A stretch of 34,190 nt of DNA from an uncultured Lachnospiraceae bacterium (lineage in GTDB: Bacteria > Bacillota > Clostridia > Lachnospirales > Lachnospiraceae): positions 1 to 34,190 of the forward strand of contig URCR01000030.1 of assembly GCA_900546325.1 (NCBI GenBank). Direction: 5' to 3'. A program made the position numbers and the translations under genes. Below, piece by piece: positions 7,594 to 16,819 of this stretch. The notes under the pieces were generated by a model. That model searched no databases and was not told the origin of the DNA. It saw nothing but the letters and a program-made list of their open reading frames with translations. Each line of letters opens with the position of its first letter. Position 1 is the first letter of the stretch.

Positions 7594-9681
7594 GTGGTCA
7601 AAGTCGGTAAGTGGATAGCAAGACACCGGATCTTCATTTTAATAGTGAGTGTCTTGTTACTTATCCCTGCTGTTATCGGAACAGCAGAAACAAAGATCAA
7701 TTACGACCTGCTCAGTTACCTTCCGGATGATCTGGAAACGGTAGAAGGGCAGGACATCCTTGTGGACGAATATGGTATGGGCGCATTTTCCATGGTCGTT
7801 GTCGAAGGGATGGAATTAAAAGATGTACAAAAGTTAGAGGAAAAATTCAGTGAAGTAGACCATGTCAAAGATGTGATGTGGTATGACGATGTGGCAGACA
7901 TCAGTCTTCCGGTAGAGATGATCCCGAAGGATCTGCGGGAGGCATTTTTTAACGGAGATGCGACAATGATGCTGGCATTGTTTGACAATACGACCTCCTC
8001 CGATGAGGCGATGGGAGCCGTTACAAACATGAGAAAAATTGCAGATAAGCAGTGTTTTATCAGCGGTATGACAGGGATTGTCACAGATATTAAAAATATA
8101 TCGCTGGAGGAGCTGCCGATTTACGTTGTGATCGCAGCCGTCCTTTCTTTTCTTGTGCTGGAACTGACCGGAACCTCCTTTCTTGTGCCGGTATTCTTCC
8201 TGCTCAGTATCGGAGCAGCGATTTTATACAACCTGGGAAGCAACATTTTTCTCGGAGAGATTTCCTATATCACAAAAGCACTGACAGCGGTACTGCAGCT
8301 TGGTGTGACCATGGATTATTCGATTTTCCTTCTGAACAGCTATGAGGAAAATAAGCTGAGATTTCCGGGAGAGAAAGATCGTGCCATGGGACACGCGATC
8401 GCAAATACATTTAAGTCCGTTGTGGGAAGTTCCGTCACGACGGTGGCAGGGTTTGCGGCACTTTGCTTTATGACATTTGCGCTTGGAAAAGATCTTGGGA
8501 TCGTTATGGCAAAAGGTGTGATCATCGGTGTAATATGTTGTGTTACACTGCTGCCTTCACTGATATTGATTTTTGACAGAGCGATTGAGAAGACGAAGCA
8601 CAGACCATTGATCAAAAGCATTGATAAGCCGTCTGCTTTTATTACAAAACATTACCGTCTGTGGCTTCTTTTATTCGCAGTATTGCTGTTTCCGGCGATC
8701 TACGGAAACAACCACACGAAAATCTACTATAATATTGCACAGTCACTGCCAGACACACTCCCGGCAAATGTAGCGAACAAAAAGCTGGTAGATGACTTTA
8801 AGATGAGCAATATGCACATGGTCCTGATGCAGAAAGATATGGATGCAAAGGATAAACGAAAAATGCTGGAAGAGATTGATGAAGTCAAAGGGGTAAAATG
8901 GAGCCTTGGCATGAACACGTTGTTTGGACCGACCATCCCGGAATCCATGATTCCGGACGATATCAAAGAGATGCTTCAGAGCGATCATTACGAACTGGCA
9001 TTTATCTGCTCGGAGTATGAGTCTGCAACGGATGAGGTCAACAAGCAGATCGAAGAGATTGACCAGATTGTAAAATCTTATTCCAAAGATGCGATGGTCA
9101 TCGGGGAAGCACCTCTGATGAAAGATCTTCAGGATGTCACAGACGTCGATTTGAAGACCGTCAATGCCATCTCCATCCTTGCAATTTTTATCATTATTAT
9201 GATCGTATTTAAATCCATCTCTCTTCCGGTCATCCTTGTGGCGGTCATAGAGTTTGCGATTTTTGTCAATATGGCAATTCCGTATTATCAGGGAACGAGT
9301 CTCCCGTTTGTGGCAAGCATCGTCATCGGTACGATTCAGCTTGGGGCGACTGTGGACTATGCGATCCTGATGACCAGCCGTTATCAGAAAGAGCGGGGAA
9401 AAGGAAAAGACAAAAAAACAGCAATTTCAATCGCGCACAGAGCGAGCATGCTTTCGATTATCAGCAGTGGATTCAGCTTCTTTGCTGCAACATTCGGAGT
9501 AGCACTTTACTCAAAAGTAGATATGATCGGATCTATTTGTACACTGCTTGCAAGAGGTGCTTTGATCAGTATGTTTGTAGTTATTTTGATCTTGCCGGCT
9601 ATGTTTATGATCTTTGACAAAGTGATCTGTAAAACATCCGCAGGATTTCTTGGGAAGAAGACCGCAGAAAGGAGCAATTAG
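7594..9681 (+). CDS. MMPL/RND-superfamily transporter
   Basis: About 695 residues with the duplicated MMPL layout. One helix (IFILIVSVLLLIPAVIG) is followed by an extracellular domain of ~150 residues and a five-helix bundle, and then the whole pattern repeats. Each half has the proton-relay Asp-Tyr pair of MMPL proteins (MDYSIFLLNSYEENK near residue 241 and VDYAILMTSRYQKER near 588), so it should be proton-driven. The GTG at 7594 is favoured because GGAG at 7581-7584 abuts the ATGs at 7585 and 7588 too closely. A TetR gene is upstream and a large secreted protein follows three bases after the stop. The substrate is unknown; MMPL proteins move lipids, siderophores or drugs. Confidence 0.9.
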   Translation: MVKVGKWIARHRIFILIVSVLLLIPAVIGTAETKINYDLLSYLPDDLETVEGQDILVDEYGMGAFSMVVVEGMELKDVQKLEEKFSEVDHVKDVMWYDDVADISLPVEMIPKDLREAFFNGDATMMLALFDNTTSSDEAMGAVTNMRKIADKQCFISGMTGIVTDIKNISLEELPIYVVIAAVLSFLVLELTGTSFLVPVFFLLSIGAAILYNLGSNIFLGEISYITKALTAVLQLGVTMDYSIFLLNSYEENKLRFPGEKDRAMGHAIANTFKSVVGSSVTTVAGFAALCFMTFALGKDLGIVMAKGVIIGVICCVTLLPSLILIFDRAIEKTKHRPLIKSIDKPSAFITKHYRLWLLLFAVLLFPAIYGNNHTKIYYNIAQSLPDTLPANVANKKLVDDFKMSNMHMVLMQKDMDAKDKRKMLEEIDEVKGVKWSLGMNTLFGPTIPESMIPDDIKEMLQSDHYELAFICSEYESATDEVNKQIEEIDQIVKSYSKDAMVIGEAPLMKDLQDVTDVDLKTVNAISILAIFIIIMIVFKSISLPVILVAVIEFAIFVNMAIPYYQGTSLPFVASIVIGTIQLGATVDYAILMTSRYQKERGKGKDKKTAISIAHRASMLSIISSGFSFFAATFGVALYSKVDMIGSICTLLARGALISMFVVILILPAMFMIFDKVICKTSAGFLGKKTAERSN

Positions 9682-9683
9682 AT

Positions 9684-12389
9684 ATGAACAGAAATAAAGT
9701 AAGAAGCAACACAAACCGGAAGAGGAACCTGAAAAAGAAAATGACAGCAGGACTTGCAGTCAGCATGGCCGGATTGATGGGGACGATGCCGGTCTTTGCA
9801 GCAGAGCCTGCAGAGAAGAAAGTCTCAAAGGATGAGACGGTATATGTCAATGCAGATGCGCAGGGAACTGAGCAGGAAATCACGGTTTCGAACTGGCTGA
9901 AAAATGCAGGGACAGAAAAGAACTTAAAAGATGAGACTGAACTGGAAAATGTCAAAAATATCAAGGGTGATGAGACGTTTGAGGAAAACGGGGATGCGAT
10001 CACATGGCAGACAAACGGAGCAGATATTTACTATCAGGGAACAACAGAGAAACAGCTGCCGGTATCTATGAAGATGACTTACTATCTTGACGGCAAAGAA
10101 ATGACTCCGGAAGAACTCAAAGGACAGAGCGGCCATTTAAAGATCAAAATCGACTATACAAATCATGCGAAAAAGACTGTGAAGGTGGACGGAAAGAAGC
10201 AGGAAGTATACAGTCCGTTTGTGATGGTAACAGGGCTGATTCTTCCGGATGAGACGTTTTCTAATGTTGTGATCGACAATGGAAAAGTAATCTCCGATGG
10301 TCAGAAAAACATGGTTATGGGAATTGCAATGCCTGGTCTAAAAGAAAGCCTTGGCTTAAACAGTGACGATTTCAAAGACATATCCGATGATATACAGCTA
10401 CCGGAAAGCGTGGAGATTACAGCAGATGTGACAGACTTTACGATGGGATCGACATTTACCATCGCACTGTCAGATCTTCTTGATGAGATTGACCTGAAAA
10501 ATGTGACAGATTTTGACACATTGAAAGATTCCTTAAATGAACTGGAAGACGCAGCACTTCAGCTGGTAGATGGTTCTTCCCGGTTATCTGAAGGTGCACA
10601 GACACTTGGATTCAGCTATGAGGAGTTTGATCAGGGTGTTCAGACGCTGAAAGAGGGGATCAGCACACTTCAGAGCGGCGCCGGAGAGTTAAAGAGCGGT
10701 GTGGACAGCTACACTGCAGGTGCAGACCAGTTAAATGCAGGAATCCAGCAGTACCTCGGAGAAAACGGAGAATTAAATGTGAAAGTCACAGAGTACGTCG
10801 ACGGTGTCAACAAGGTTGTAAAGGGTGTGGAAGATTATACAGCCGGTACTTCTCAGCTTTCTGAGGGAATCACTTCCTACATCGGCGGAGAGAAACAGCT
10901 TGCAGCCGGAGCAGAGAAACTGACCGCATTAAAAGACGGTCTGACACAGACAAAAGATGCAGTCGGACAGCTCTATGCGGCAATTGACGGAACCGGGGAC
11001 AGTGATATCCAGGCAGCTTCCGGGAAACTTGCAGAAGGAACAAAAAAATTAAATGATGCAGTAAACAGTATGAATGATCTGCTCTCCAAGGTGGATACGA
11101 TGACGGCTGCAGGAGAAGAATTGATCGCACAGACAGAAGGACTTTCTAAGGTGATGCAGGATCAGATCGCAGCTCCGGCTCAGGAAATGATGAAAAACGG
11201 GCAGGAATTGATGAATATTTTAGGCTCCCTCACAGCCCAGCTGGAGACGATCAGCGCAGATAGTGAGGCCGCTGTTTCACAGGCAAAAGAGGCTGCTGTC
11301 AATGAAGTGAATGCACAGATTGCAGAGCGCAATGGTCAGATCCAGTCGGCAAATCATGCGGCGGCAGCAGCAAACGAACAGGTAGAAGCAGCAAAAGCAC
11401 AGATCAGCAGTCAGATCGCAGAAGCTGAGGCAAATGGGAATACAGAACTTGCAGCTTCTCTACAGAGTGCGCTCGCGGCTGTCTCCGGAATCTCTGTGGA
11501 TGCAGAAGTTCCAGAACTTACTCCGGTTACAGTGCCTGACACGCAGGTGAAAGTCGGATCTGTCGACACCACACAGATCAAAGCATTGTTAGAAAGTATG
11601 CAGAACTCTTTCGGTGAAATAGAAAAAACAGTAAACGGACTGTCACCTCAGCTGGAAGACATGCAGAAAAAGATGGAACAGATCACAAATCTGAAAGCTC
11701 AGATCCCGGTGGGAATGACAGATCAATTAAAAGACAGTGTATCTGCACTGAACACAGGAATGCAGGGACTTCATGCAGCGATCGGAAGCTATGCGGACAA
11801 TATGAAGAAATTAAATGAAGGAATGGCAGTGACTGTTCCGGAGGCATCTCAGGGCATCGACCAGCTCCATGCAGGTTTTTCACAACTTGGAGCAGCCAAT
11901 GATGCGCTGCTTCAGGGTGCGGCAAAACTTCAACAGAATACGCCGGCGCTGGTAGCGGGCGTACAGACACTGGCAGGCGGTACAACAGAGTTAAGCGGCG
12001 GATTGAACCAGCTTGGAACACAGCTTTCTTCTGGCGGTGCACTTCTTGCAGGAAACAGTCAGGCATTGCGAGATGGTGTAAATACACTTGTAAAGGGAAC
12101 CGGTCAGCTTTCAGATGGCGGCAGCACACTTGCCTCTGCAAGCGGGGAAGTCAAGAGCGGAATTGCACAGATTTCCGATGGGGCTGCCCAGTTAAAAGAT
12201 GGTGCAGAGAAGTTCAATGAAGAAGGAATCAAAAAACTGCAGAAGACAGTGGAAGACGCATTGGAAAAAGTTCTCGACAAAGTAGATGCACTGACATCTG
12301 AAGACTGTTCTTACGACACCTACAGTGGAAAAGCAGATAACATGGATGGCAATGTGAAATTCATTATCGAGACAGACGCGATTGAATAA
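9684..12389 (+). CDS. Large secreted heptad-repeat (YhgE/Pip-like) protein partnered with MMPL permease
   Basis: A 901-residue protein with a clear signal peptide: a basic start, the hydrophobic stretch MTAGLAVSMAGLMGTMPVFA, and cleavage near residue 39 or 40. Residues ~45-270 form a beta-rich domain. From ~285 onward the protein consists of Leu/Gly heptads such as LSEGAQTLG, LKEGISTLQSGAGELKSG, LSDGGSTLAS and ISDGAAQLKDGAEKF, with a central Ala/Glu-rich coiled coil near 530-590. These repeats resemble the extracellular part of YhgE/Pip proteins, but I see no transmembrane helix after the signal. It starts three bases after the MMPL stop with AAAGGAG at 9668-9674, so the two are cotranscribed. 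It may act as an external stalk or adaptor for the permease. That role is inference. Confidence 0.85.
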   Translation: MNRNKVRSNTNRKRNLKKKMTAGLAVSMAGLMGTMPVFAAEPAEKKVSKDETVYVNADAQGTEQEITVSNWLKNAGTEKNLKDETELENVKNIKGDETFEENGDAITWQTNGADIYYQGTTEKQLPVSMKMTYYLDGKEMTPEELKGQSGHLKIKIDYTNHAKKTVKVDGKKQEVYSPFVMVTGLILPDETFSNVVIDNGKVISDGQKNMVMGIAMPGLKESLGLNSDDFKDISDDIQLPESVEITADVTDFTMGSTFTIALSDLLDEIDLKNVTDFDTLKDSLNELEDAALQLVDGSSRLSEGAQTLGFSYEEFDQGVQTLKEGISTLQSGAGELKSGVDSYTAGADQLNAGIQQYLGENGELNVKVTEYVDGVNKVVKGVEDYTAGTSQLSEGITSYIGGEKQLAAGAEKLTALKDGLTQTKDAVGQLYAAIDGTGDSDIQAASGKLAEGTKKLNDAVNSMNDLLSKVDTMTAAGEELIAQTEGLSKVMQDQIAAPAQEMMKNGQELMNILGSLTAQLETISADSEAAVSQAKEAAVNEVNAQIAERNGQIQSANHAAAAANEQVEAAKAQISSQIAEAEANGNTELAASLQSALAAVSGISVDAEVPELTPVTVPDTQVKVGSVDTTQIKALLESMQNSFGEIEKTVNGLSPQLEDMQKKMEQITNLKAQIPVGMTDQLKDSVSALNTGMQGLHAAIGSYADNMKKLNEGMAVTVPEASQGIDQLHAGFSQLGAANDALLQGAAKLQQNTPALVAGVQTLAGGTTELSGGLNQLGTQLSSGGALLAGNSQALRDGVNTLVKGTGQLSDGGSTLASASGEVKSGIAQISDGAAQLKDGAEKFNEEGIKKLQKTVEDALEKVLDKVDALTSEDCSYDTYSGKADNMDGNVKFIIETDAIE

Positions 12390-12406
12390 AAGAAAGCATG
12401 AGTGAG

Positions 12407-12459
12407 AAAAGAAAAGGGACGAAACTTTGCAGGATGCAGAGGAGTTCCTTTTCTTTTTA
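12407..12459 (+). terminator. Terminator of the MMPL operon
   Basis: AAAAGAAAAGGGAC (12407-12420) pairs with GTTCCTTTTCTTTT (12444-12457, one G-U pair) and ends in a T-rich tract. It lies 17 bases after the secreted protein gene. Confidence 0.85.
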
Positions 12460-12546
12460 TGCGTTGTGCTTCTGTCAAAGCATGATGTGGCTTTTTCGCA
12501 GAATGAAATTCGGATACGAAAAATATGAGATAAAATCAATGGAATG

Positions 12547-12575
12547 TTGAAATTTGTTTTTTACGTTGTTACAAT
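12547..12575 (+). promoter_or_regulatory. Promoter of the methyltransferase-helD operon
   Basis: TTGAAA (12547-12552) and TACAAT (12570-12575) with a 17-bp spacer. A short inverted repeat, GTTCA...TGAAC (12584-12603), lies just after the expected start point. Confidence 0.6.
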
Positions 12576-12650
12576 AGAGGTACTGTTCACATGACACAAT
12601 GAACAAAGAGAATTCGGGCAGGTTTGTCTGGAAACAGAAGGGAAAATGAA

Positions 12651-13448
12651 ATGTCAACGGAATTAGAAAAATATTATAATAAATTTTGTGAGGAAAAACG
12701 CCTGACGAGAAGACACGGAAAGGTGGAATACATCACCTCGATGAAATATATTCATAAGTATCTGGAAGGAAAAGAAGGAGCGAAGATCCTTGATGTGGGA
12801 GCCGGAACCGGAAGGTATTCGGTGCAGCTTGCCGAGGAAGGATATGATGTGACAGCGGTGGAACTTGTCAAATATAACCTTGGCATTTTAAAGTCCAAGG
12901 GAAGCAGTGTGAAGGCTTATCAGGGGACTGCACTGAATCTGTCCAGGTTTGAAGCAGATTCATTTGATATGGTGCTTGTATTCGGACCGATGTATCACCT
13001 GTACACAATGGAAGATAAGATCAAAGCACTTGCAGAGGCAAAGCGTGTGGTAAAGCCGGACGGAGTAGTTCTTGTCTCTTACTGTATGAATGAATACAGT
13101 ATTCTCACGTATGGATTTAAAGAAGGGCATATCCGGGAGAGTATTGCTTCCGGGAAGGTCAGCGAAGAATTTCATGTGCAGGCAGAGCCGGAGGATCTGT
13201 ATGATTATGTGCGGCTGGAAGACATTGCTGCGATCAACGCGGGAGCTGGGATGAAGCGGATGGAGATCATCGCCGCAGACGGACCGGCGAACTATATGCG
13301 GCAGATTTTAAATGCAATGGACGAAGAGACATATCGGATTTTTATAGAATATCATCTGAAGACGTGTGAGCGGCCGGAATTATTGGGAGCAAGCGCGCAT
13401 ACACTTGATATTTTGCAGATTAGGAAAGAAGGGGATTTGACAGAGTAG
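12651..13448 (+). CDS. Class I SAM-dependent methyltransferase
   Basis: A 265-residue methyltransferase. Motif I is ILDVGAGTGRYSVQLAE (about residues 44-60), followed by the acidic end of strand 2 (VTAVELVKYN). Motif IV is DMVLVFGPMYHLYT, and a VVKPDGVVLVSYCM segment corresponds to motif VI. I start at ATG 12651 with GAAGGG about eight bases upstream; the longer frame from 12624 would need a TTG without a site. The stop TAG directly abuts the helD ATG. The substrate is not evident. The GPMYHLY motif is common in small-molecule methyltransferases of this broad family. Confidence 0.88.
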   Translation: MSTELEKYYNKFCEEKRLTRRHGKVEYITSMKYIHKYLEGKEGAKILDVGAGTGRYSVQLAEEGYDVTAVELVKYNLGILKSKGSSVKAYQGTALNLSRFEADSFDMVLVFGPMYHLYTMEDKIKALAEAKRVVKPDGVVLVSYCMNEYSILTYGFKEGHIRESIASGKVSEEFHVQAEPEDLYDYVRLEDIAAINAGAGMKRMEIIAADGPANYMRQILNAMDEETYRIFIEYHLKTCERPELLGASAHTLDILQIRKEGDLTE

Positions 13449-15590
13449 ATGAAGGCAGATGTAAAAGCAGACGGAACAATATTTTTAGCGGAAGTGACGG
13501 AGAAACTGAAAGAGAGGATCACAAAGCTTGAGGGGACACTTCTTGCGGGACAGCAGGAAATTGAAAATATGCATACGTATTACTGGGAGAATTACACGGA
13601 GATGGATCAGTATGGATACGAAGATTTTGACAATCAGCAGGCACTGCTGCACCAGATCAATGCAAACAACGAAACACAGCTTTTGTACCAGCGCTTCCAG
13701 AAGATGTCAGACGCTCCGTTTTTCGGCAGAGTGGATTTTATTTACGATGGTGAGGAGGAAGCGGAGATTTTCTATATCGGCATCGGAAATTTTGCAGAGC
13801 GGACCGGAGCAGTTCCGCTGATCTACGACTGGAGAGCCCCGGTGAGCGGACTGTTCTATGACTATGATAAAGGTCCTGCTTCCTATGAAGCGCCGGGCGG
13901 AACGATGGAAGGGAATATTGCGGCAAAATGGCAGTATAAGATCCAGGGTGGAAAGATGATCTATGGATTTGAGAGCGATGTGAAGATTGACGATGATATT
14001 TTAAAGCAGGAGCTTGGACAAAATGGAGATGTTCAGTTGAAAAATATCGTCCGCACGATCCAGCGCGAACAAAATGACATTATCCGCAATACCGGAGATA
14101 AGATCTTAGTCATTCAGGGAGCGGCGGGCAGCGGAAAGACTTCGGTGGCACTGCACCGGATTGCCTATCTTTTGTACCATGACAGGGAGCACTTAAAGTC
14201 ATCAAACATTCTGGTGCTGTCACCAAGCGGCGTGTTTTCTGATTATATCTCCCATATTTTGCCGGAACTCGGGGAGGAAAATATCCGTGAGATGAGTTTT
14301 GACCTGTTTGCCTATCAGGAATTAAAAGGGATTGTCCCGGACTGTGAGGACCGCTATCACCAGATTGAGAGGCAGATGGAAGGAATGACCGGGGTGGAAC
14401 AGGAGCAGTATGAATTTAAGCAGTCACAGGCATATATCGGGGCGGTAGAAGGATTTCTTGCAGGGCTGGAAGAGGACCTTGTGGAATTGAAAGACTTTGC
14501 GTGGCGCCAGATGAAAAAGACGGAGGAAGAACTGATCGAGCTGTTTTATTTCAAATTTCAGGAGATTCCGCTTCTGGAGCGGATGTATGCAGTCATGGAC
14601 TATGTGGTGGACGAGTTTGAGACGCTGTATGACAGAAATTTGAACGAAGAAGAACTGGAGGCGGTGCGCGAGAAATTTGACCGGATGTATGTGACAAGGG
14701 ATGTATATCAGATCTATAACTGGTTTCTCGCGGAAAACGGGCTGGAGAATCTTCCGGATGTGCCGTATGAGAAGCGTATGCTTTCCTATGAAGATGTATT
14801 TCCGGTTCTGTATCTGAAATACCGTTTAAGCGGCAGGGCAAGGCATAAGCAGATCAAACATCTGGTTATCGATGAGATGCAGGATTATTCTTATCTCCAG
14901 TATGCCATTTTAGAGACATTGTTTTCCTGCAGGATGACAATCCTGGGAGACCGGGCACAGACGATGGATGAAAAGATTCAGGATGTTCTGACATTTCTTC
15001 CGAAAATCTTCGGGAAAGAAATCCGGACAATCGTGATGAATAAAAGCTACCGCAATACAATAGAGATCGCCCGTTATGCGCAACAGATCACAAATGTCAC
15101 CGGGCTGGAACTTCTTGAGCGCCACGGGAAAGCGGTGGAGGAGAAGGAAGTTTCAGGTATTGCCGGAGCCCTTCTGGAAATAGAGAAGCATCTGCATGTA
15201 AGAAAGAAGGTCTTCCAGGGAGGGGAGAATGCTTTTGAAACAGCGGCGATCCTGCTTCGGACCGAGGCAGAAGCGAGGATGGTCTATGAATACCTGAAGG
15301 AACAGCGGGATGACATCCACTACATTGACAGGGACAGCAGCCACTTTGAAAAGGGAGTTACCGTCACGACATTTTATCTTGCAAAAGGACTGGAGTTTGA
15401 TCAGGTGTTTGTACTGCGCCATCAGACAGAAAGTGCCTTTGAGCGGCAGGCGGACTATATCTGCGCAACAAGGGCTCTGCATGAACTTTACATGTACCAG
15501 GTGTCAGAGAAATACAGCAGATGTGACCGAACAGAAAATGATTTTCCGGTATCGGAATATTTGGCAGAAGGACAAGAGGTGGAGAGATGA
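13449..15590 (+). CDS. helD: HelD-type UvrD-like ATPase (RNA polymerase recycling factor)
   Basis: A 713-residue superfamily 1 helicase-like ATPase. The first ~130 residues contain a charged helical arm (KLKERITKLEGTLLAGQQEIENMHTYYWENY) that in Firmicute HelD inserts into RNA polymerase. Walker A is GAAGSGKTS near residue 224-232. Walker B is LVIDEMQDYSYLQY, followed by MTILGDRAQTMDE. Motif V is TTFYLAKGLEFDQVFV, and motif VI lies in YICATRALHELYMY. HelD proteins release stalled RNA polymerase from DNA using ATP. Length and arm fit HelD better than UvrD, PcrA or Rep. It begins directly after the methyltransferase stop and overlaps the next gene by four bases. Confidence 0.88.
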   Translation: MKADVKADGTIFLAEVTEKLKERITKLEGTLLAGQQEIENMHTYYWENYTEMDQYGYEDFDNQQALLHQINANNETQLLYQRFQKMSDAPFFGRVDFIYDGEEEAEIFYIGIGNFAERTGAVPLIYDWRAPVSGLFYDYDKGPASYEAPGGTMEGNIAAKWQYKIQGGKMIYGFESDVKIDDDILKQELGQNGDVQLKNIVRTIQREQNDIIRNTGDKILVIQGAAGSGKTSVALHRIAYLLYHDREHLKSSNILVLSPSGVFSDYISHILPELGEENIREMSFDLFAYQELKGIVPDCEDRYHQIERQMEGMTGVEQEQYEFKQSQAYIGAVEGFLAGLEEDLVELKDFAWRQMKKTEEELIELFYFKFQEIPLLERMYAVMDYVVDEFETLYDRNLNEEELEAVREKFDRMYVTRDVYQIYNWFLAENGLENLPDVPYEKRMLSYEDVFPVLYLKYRLSGRARHKQIKHLVIDEMQDYSYLQYAILETLFSCRMTILGDRAQTMDEKIQDVLTFLPKIFGKEIRTIVMNKSYRNTIEIARYAQQITNVTGLELLERHGKAVEEKEVSGIAGALLEIEKHLHVRKKVFQGGENAFETAAILLRTEAEARMVYEYLKEQRDDIHYIDRDSSHFEKGVTVTTFYLAKGLEFDQVFVLRHQTESAFERQADYICATRALHELYMYQVSEKYSRCDRTENDFPVSEYLAEGQEVER

Positions 15591-16249
15591 GAAGAGAAAT
15601 TGATCTGAAAGAAATATCGGACGGCAGACTTTATACAGAAAATGACATGGTGAAAGCAGGGTGCGGCGACTGTCAGGGCTGTTCTGCCTGCTGCCGGGGC
15701 ATGGGGACATCGATCGTGCTTGATCCGCTTGATATTTTCCGGCTGACGACACAGCTGCAAATGACGTTTGAGCAGTTGCTGGAAAATTATGTGGAATTAA
15801 ATGTTGTAGACGGCGTCATCCTGCCAAACTTAAAGATGGCGGGGGATGAGGAGGCATGCGCCTTCTTAAATCAGGAAGGCAGGTGTACAGTCCACTCATA
15901 CCGGCCGGGAATCTGCCGTCTGTTTCCACTTGGCCGATATTATGAAGACCATCATTTTCAGTATTTTCTGCAAGTCCACGAGTGTCCGAAAGAACCAAAG
16001 ACAAAGGTCAAAGTGAAGAAATGGATTGACACGCCGGAACTGAAGAAAAATGAGCAGTTTATCAATGCATGGCATGATTTTATACTGGAAATGCAGGACC
16101 GGCTTCTGAAGCTGGAAGATGACAAGATGAGCCGGGAGAGCAATCTCTATCTGTTGCAGGAATTTTTCCTGACTCCGTATGAGAAAGAGAGAGCGTTCTA
16201 TGAGCAGTTTGCGGAGCGTCTTGCGCGGGCGAAGAAGGTTTTCAGATAG
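15587..16249 (+). CDS. YkgJ family cysteine cluster protein
   Basis: A 220-residue protein with the CxxCxxCC cluster GCGDCQGCSACCRGMG near residue 25-40. Further cysteines lie in EEACAFLNQEGRCTVHSYRPGICRLFPLGRY and HECPKEP. This is the conserved pattern of the YkgJ/UPF0153 family, thought to bind zinc or an iron-sulfur centre; the biochemical role is unknown. Its ATG overlaps the end of helD (ATGA), so the two are translationally coupled. No signal peptide or membrane helix is present. Confidence 0.9.
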   Translation: MRREIDLKEISDGRLYTENDMVKAGCGDCQGCSACCRGMGTSIVLDPLDIFRLTTQLQMTFEQLLENYVELNVVDGVILPNLKMAGDEEACAFLNQEGRCTVHSYRPGICRLFPLGRYYEDHHFQYFLQVHECPKEPKTKVKVKKWIDTPELKKNEQFINAWHDFILEMQDRLLKLEDDKMSRESNLYLLQEFFLTPYEKERAFYEQFAERLARAKKVFR

Positions 16250-16312
16250 AGGAATTTCAGACAAAAGAAGCGAAATAGAGAACAGACAACAGAGAAAGGA
16301 GATACAAAAGAA

Positions 16313-16819
16313 ATGGACTATCAGATCAGAAAGGCAAAGCAGTCAGACCTCACTGCACTTGCCGCGGTGGAAGCATGCTGCTTTCCGGCAAGCGAGGCGG
16401 CTCCCGAAGAGGCGATCCAGAAGCGTCTGGAGGCATTTGGCGGCTGCTTCTTCGTGGCGGAGACACTGCAGGGCGAAGTGATCGGTTTTATCAATGGCTG
16501 TGTGACAGACCAGAGGACGATCTGTGATGAGATGTTTGAGGATGTATCATATCATAATCCGGAGGGGGATTATCAGTCTGTGTTCGGACTGGATGTGCTC
16601 CCGCAGTACCAAAGAAGAGGAATCGCGGCAGATCTTATGGAGCATCTGATCGCAGATGCGTGGAAGCGTGGGAAGAAAGGGTTGATTCTGACCTGCAAGG
16701 AGCGTCTGATCCCATATTATGAGCGGTTTGGCTACCGGAATCTCGGGAAGTCTCTGTCCGTTCACGGAGGAGCGGTCTGGTATGATATGATTTTAGAAAG
16801 AGGTGAAGCGGTTGATTAA
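16313..16819 (+). CDS. GNAT family N-acetyltransferase
   Basis: A 168-residue GNAT protein. The acetyl-CoA binding motif A reads VFGLDVLPQYQRRGIAADLMEHLIADA, with the QxxGxA-type loop QRRGIA. Motif B is LTCKERLIPYYERFGYRNLG. The pattern resembles the arylalkylamine-type branch of GNAT enzymes. GAAAGGAG about ten bases upstream supports the ATG at 16313. The C-terminus overlaps the start of the exonuclease gene. The substrate cannot be predicted. Confidence 0.88.
   Translation: MDYQIRKAKQSDLTALAAVEACCFPASEAAPEEAIQKRLEAFGGCFFVAETLQGEVIGFINGCVTDQRTICDEMFEDVSYHNPEGDYQSVFGLDVLPQYQRRGIAADLMEHLIADAWKRGKKGLILTCKERLIPYYERFGYRNLGKSLSVHGGAVWYDMILERGEAVD

Noticed and set aside
10560..12240. DNA repeats within the heptad protein gene
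   Set aside because: The repeats are at protein level (Leu/Gly heptads) with divergent DNA; no tandem repeat or CRISPR-like spacing is visible.
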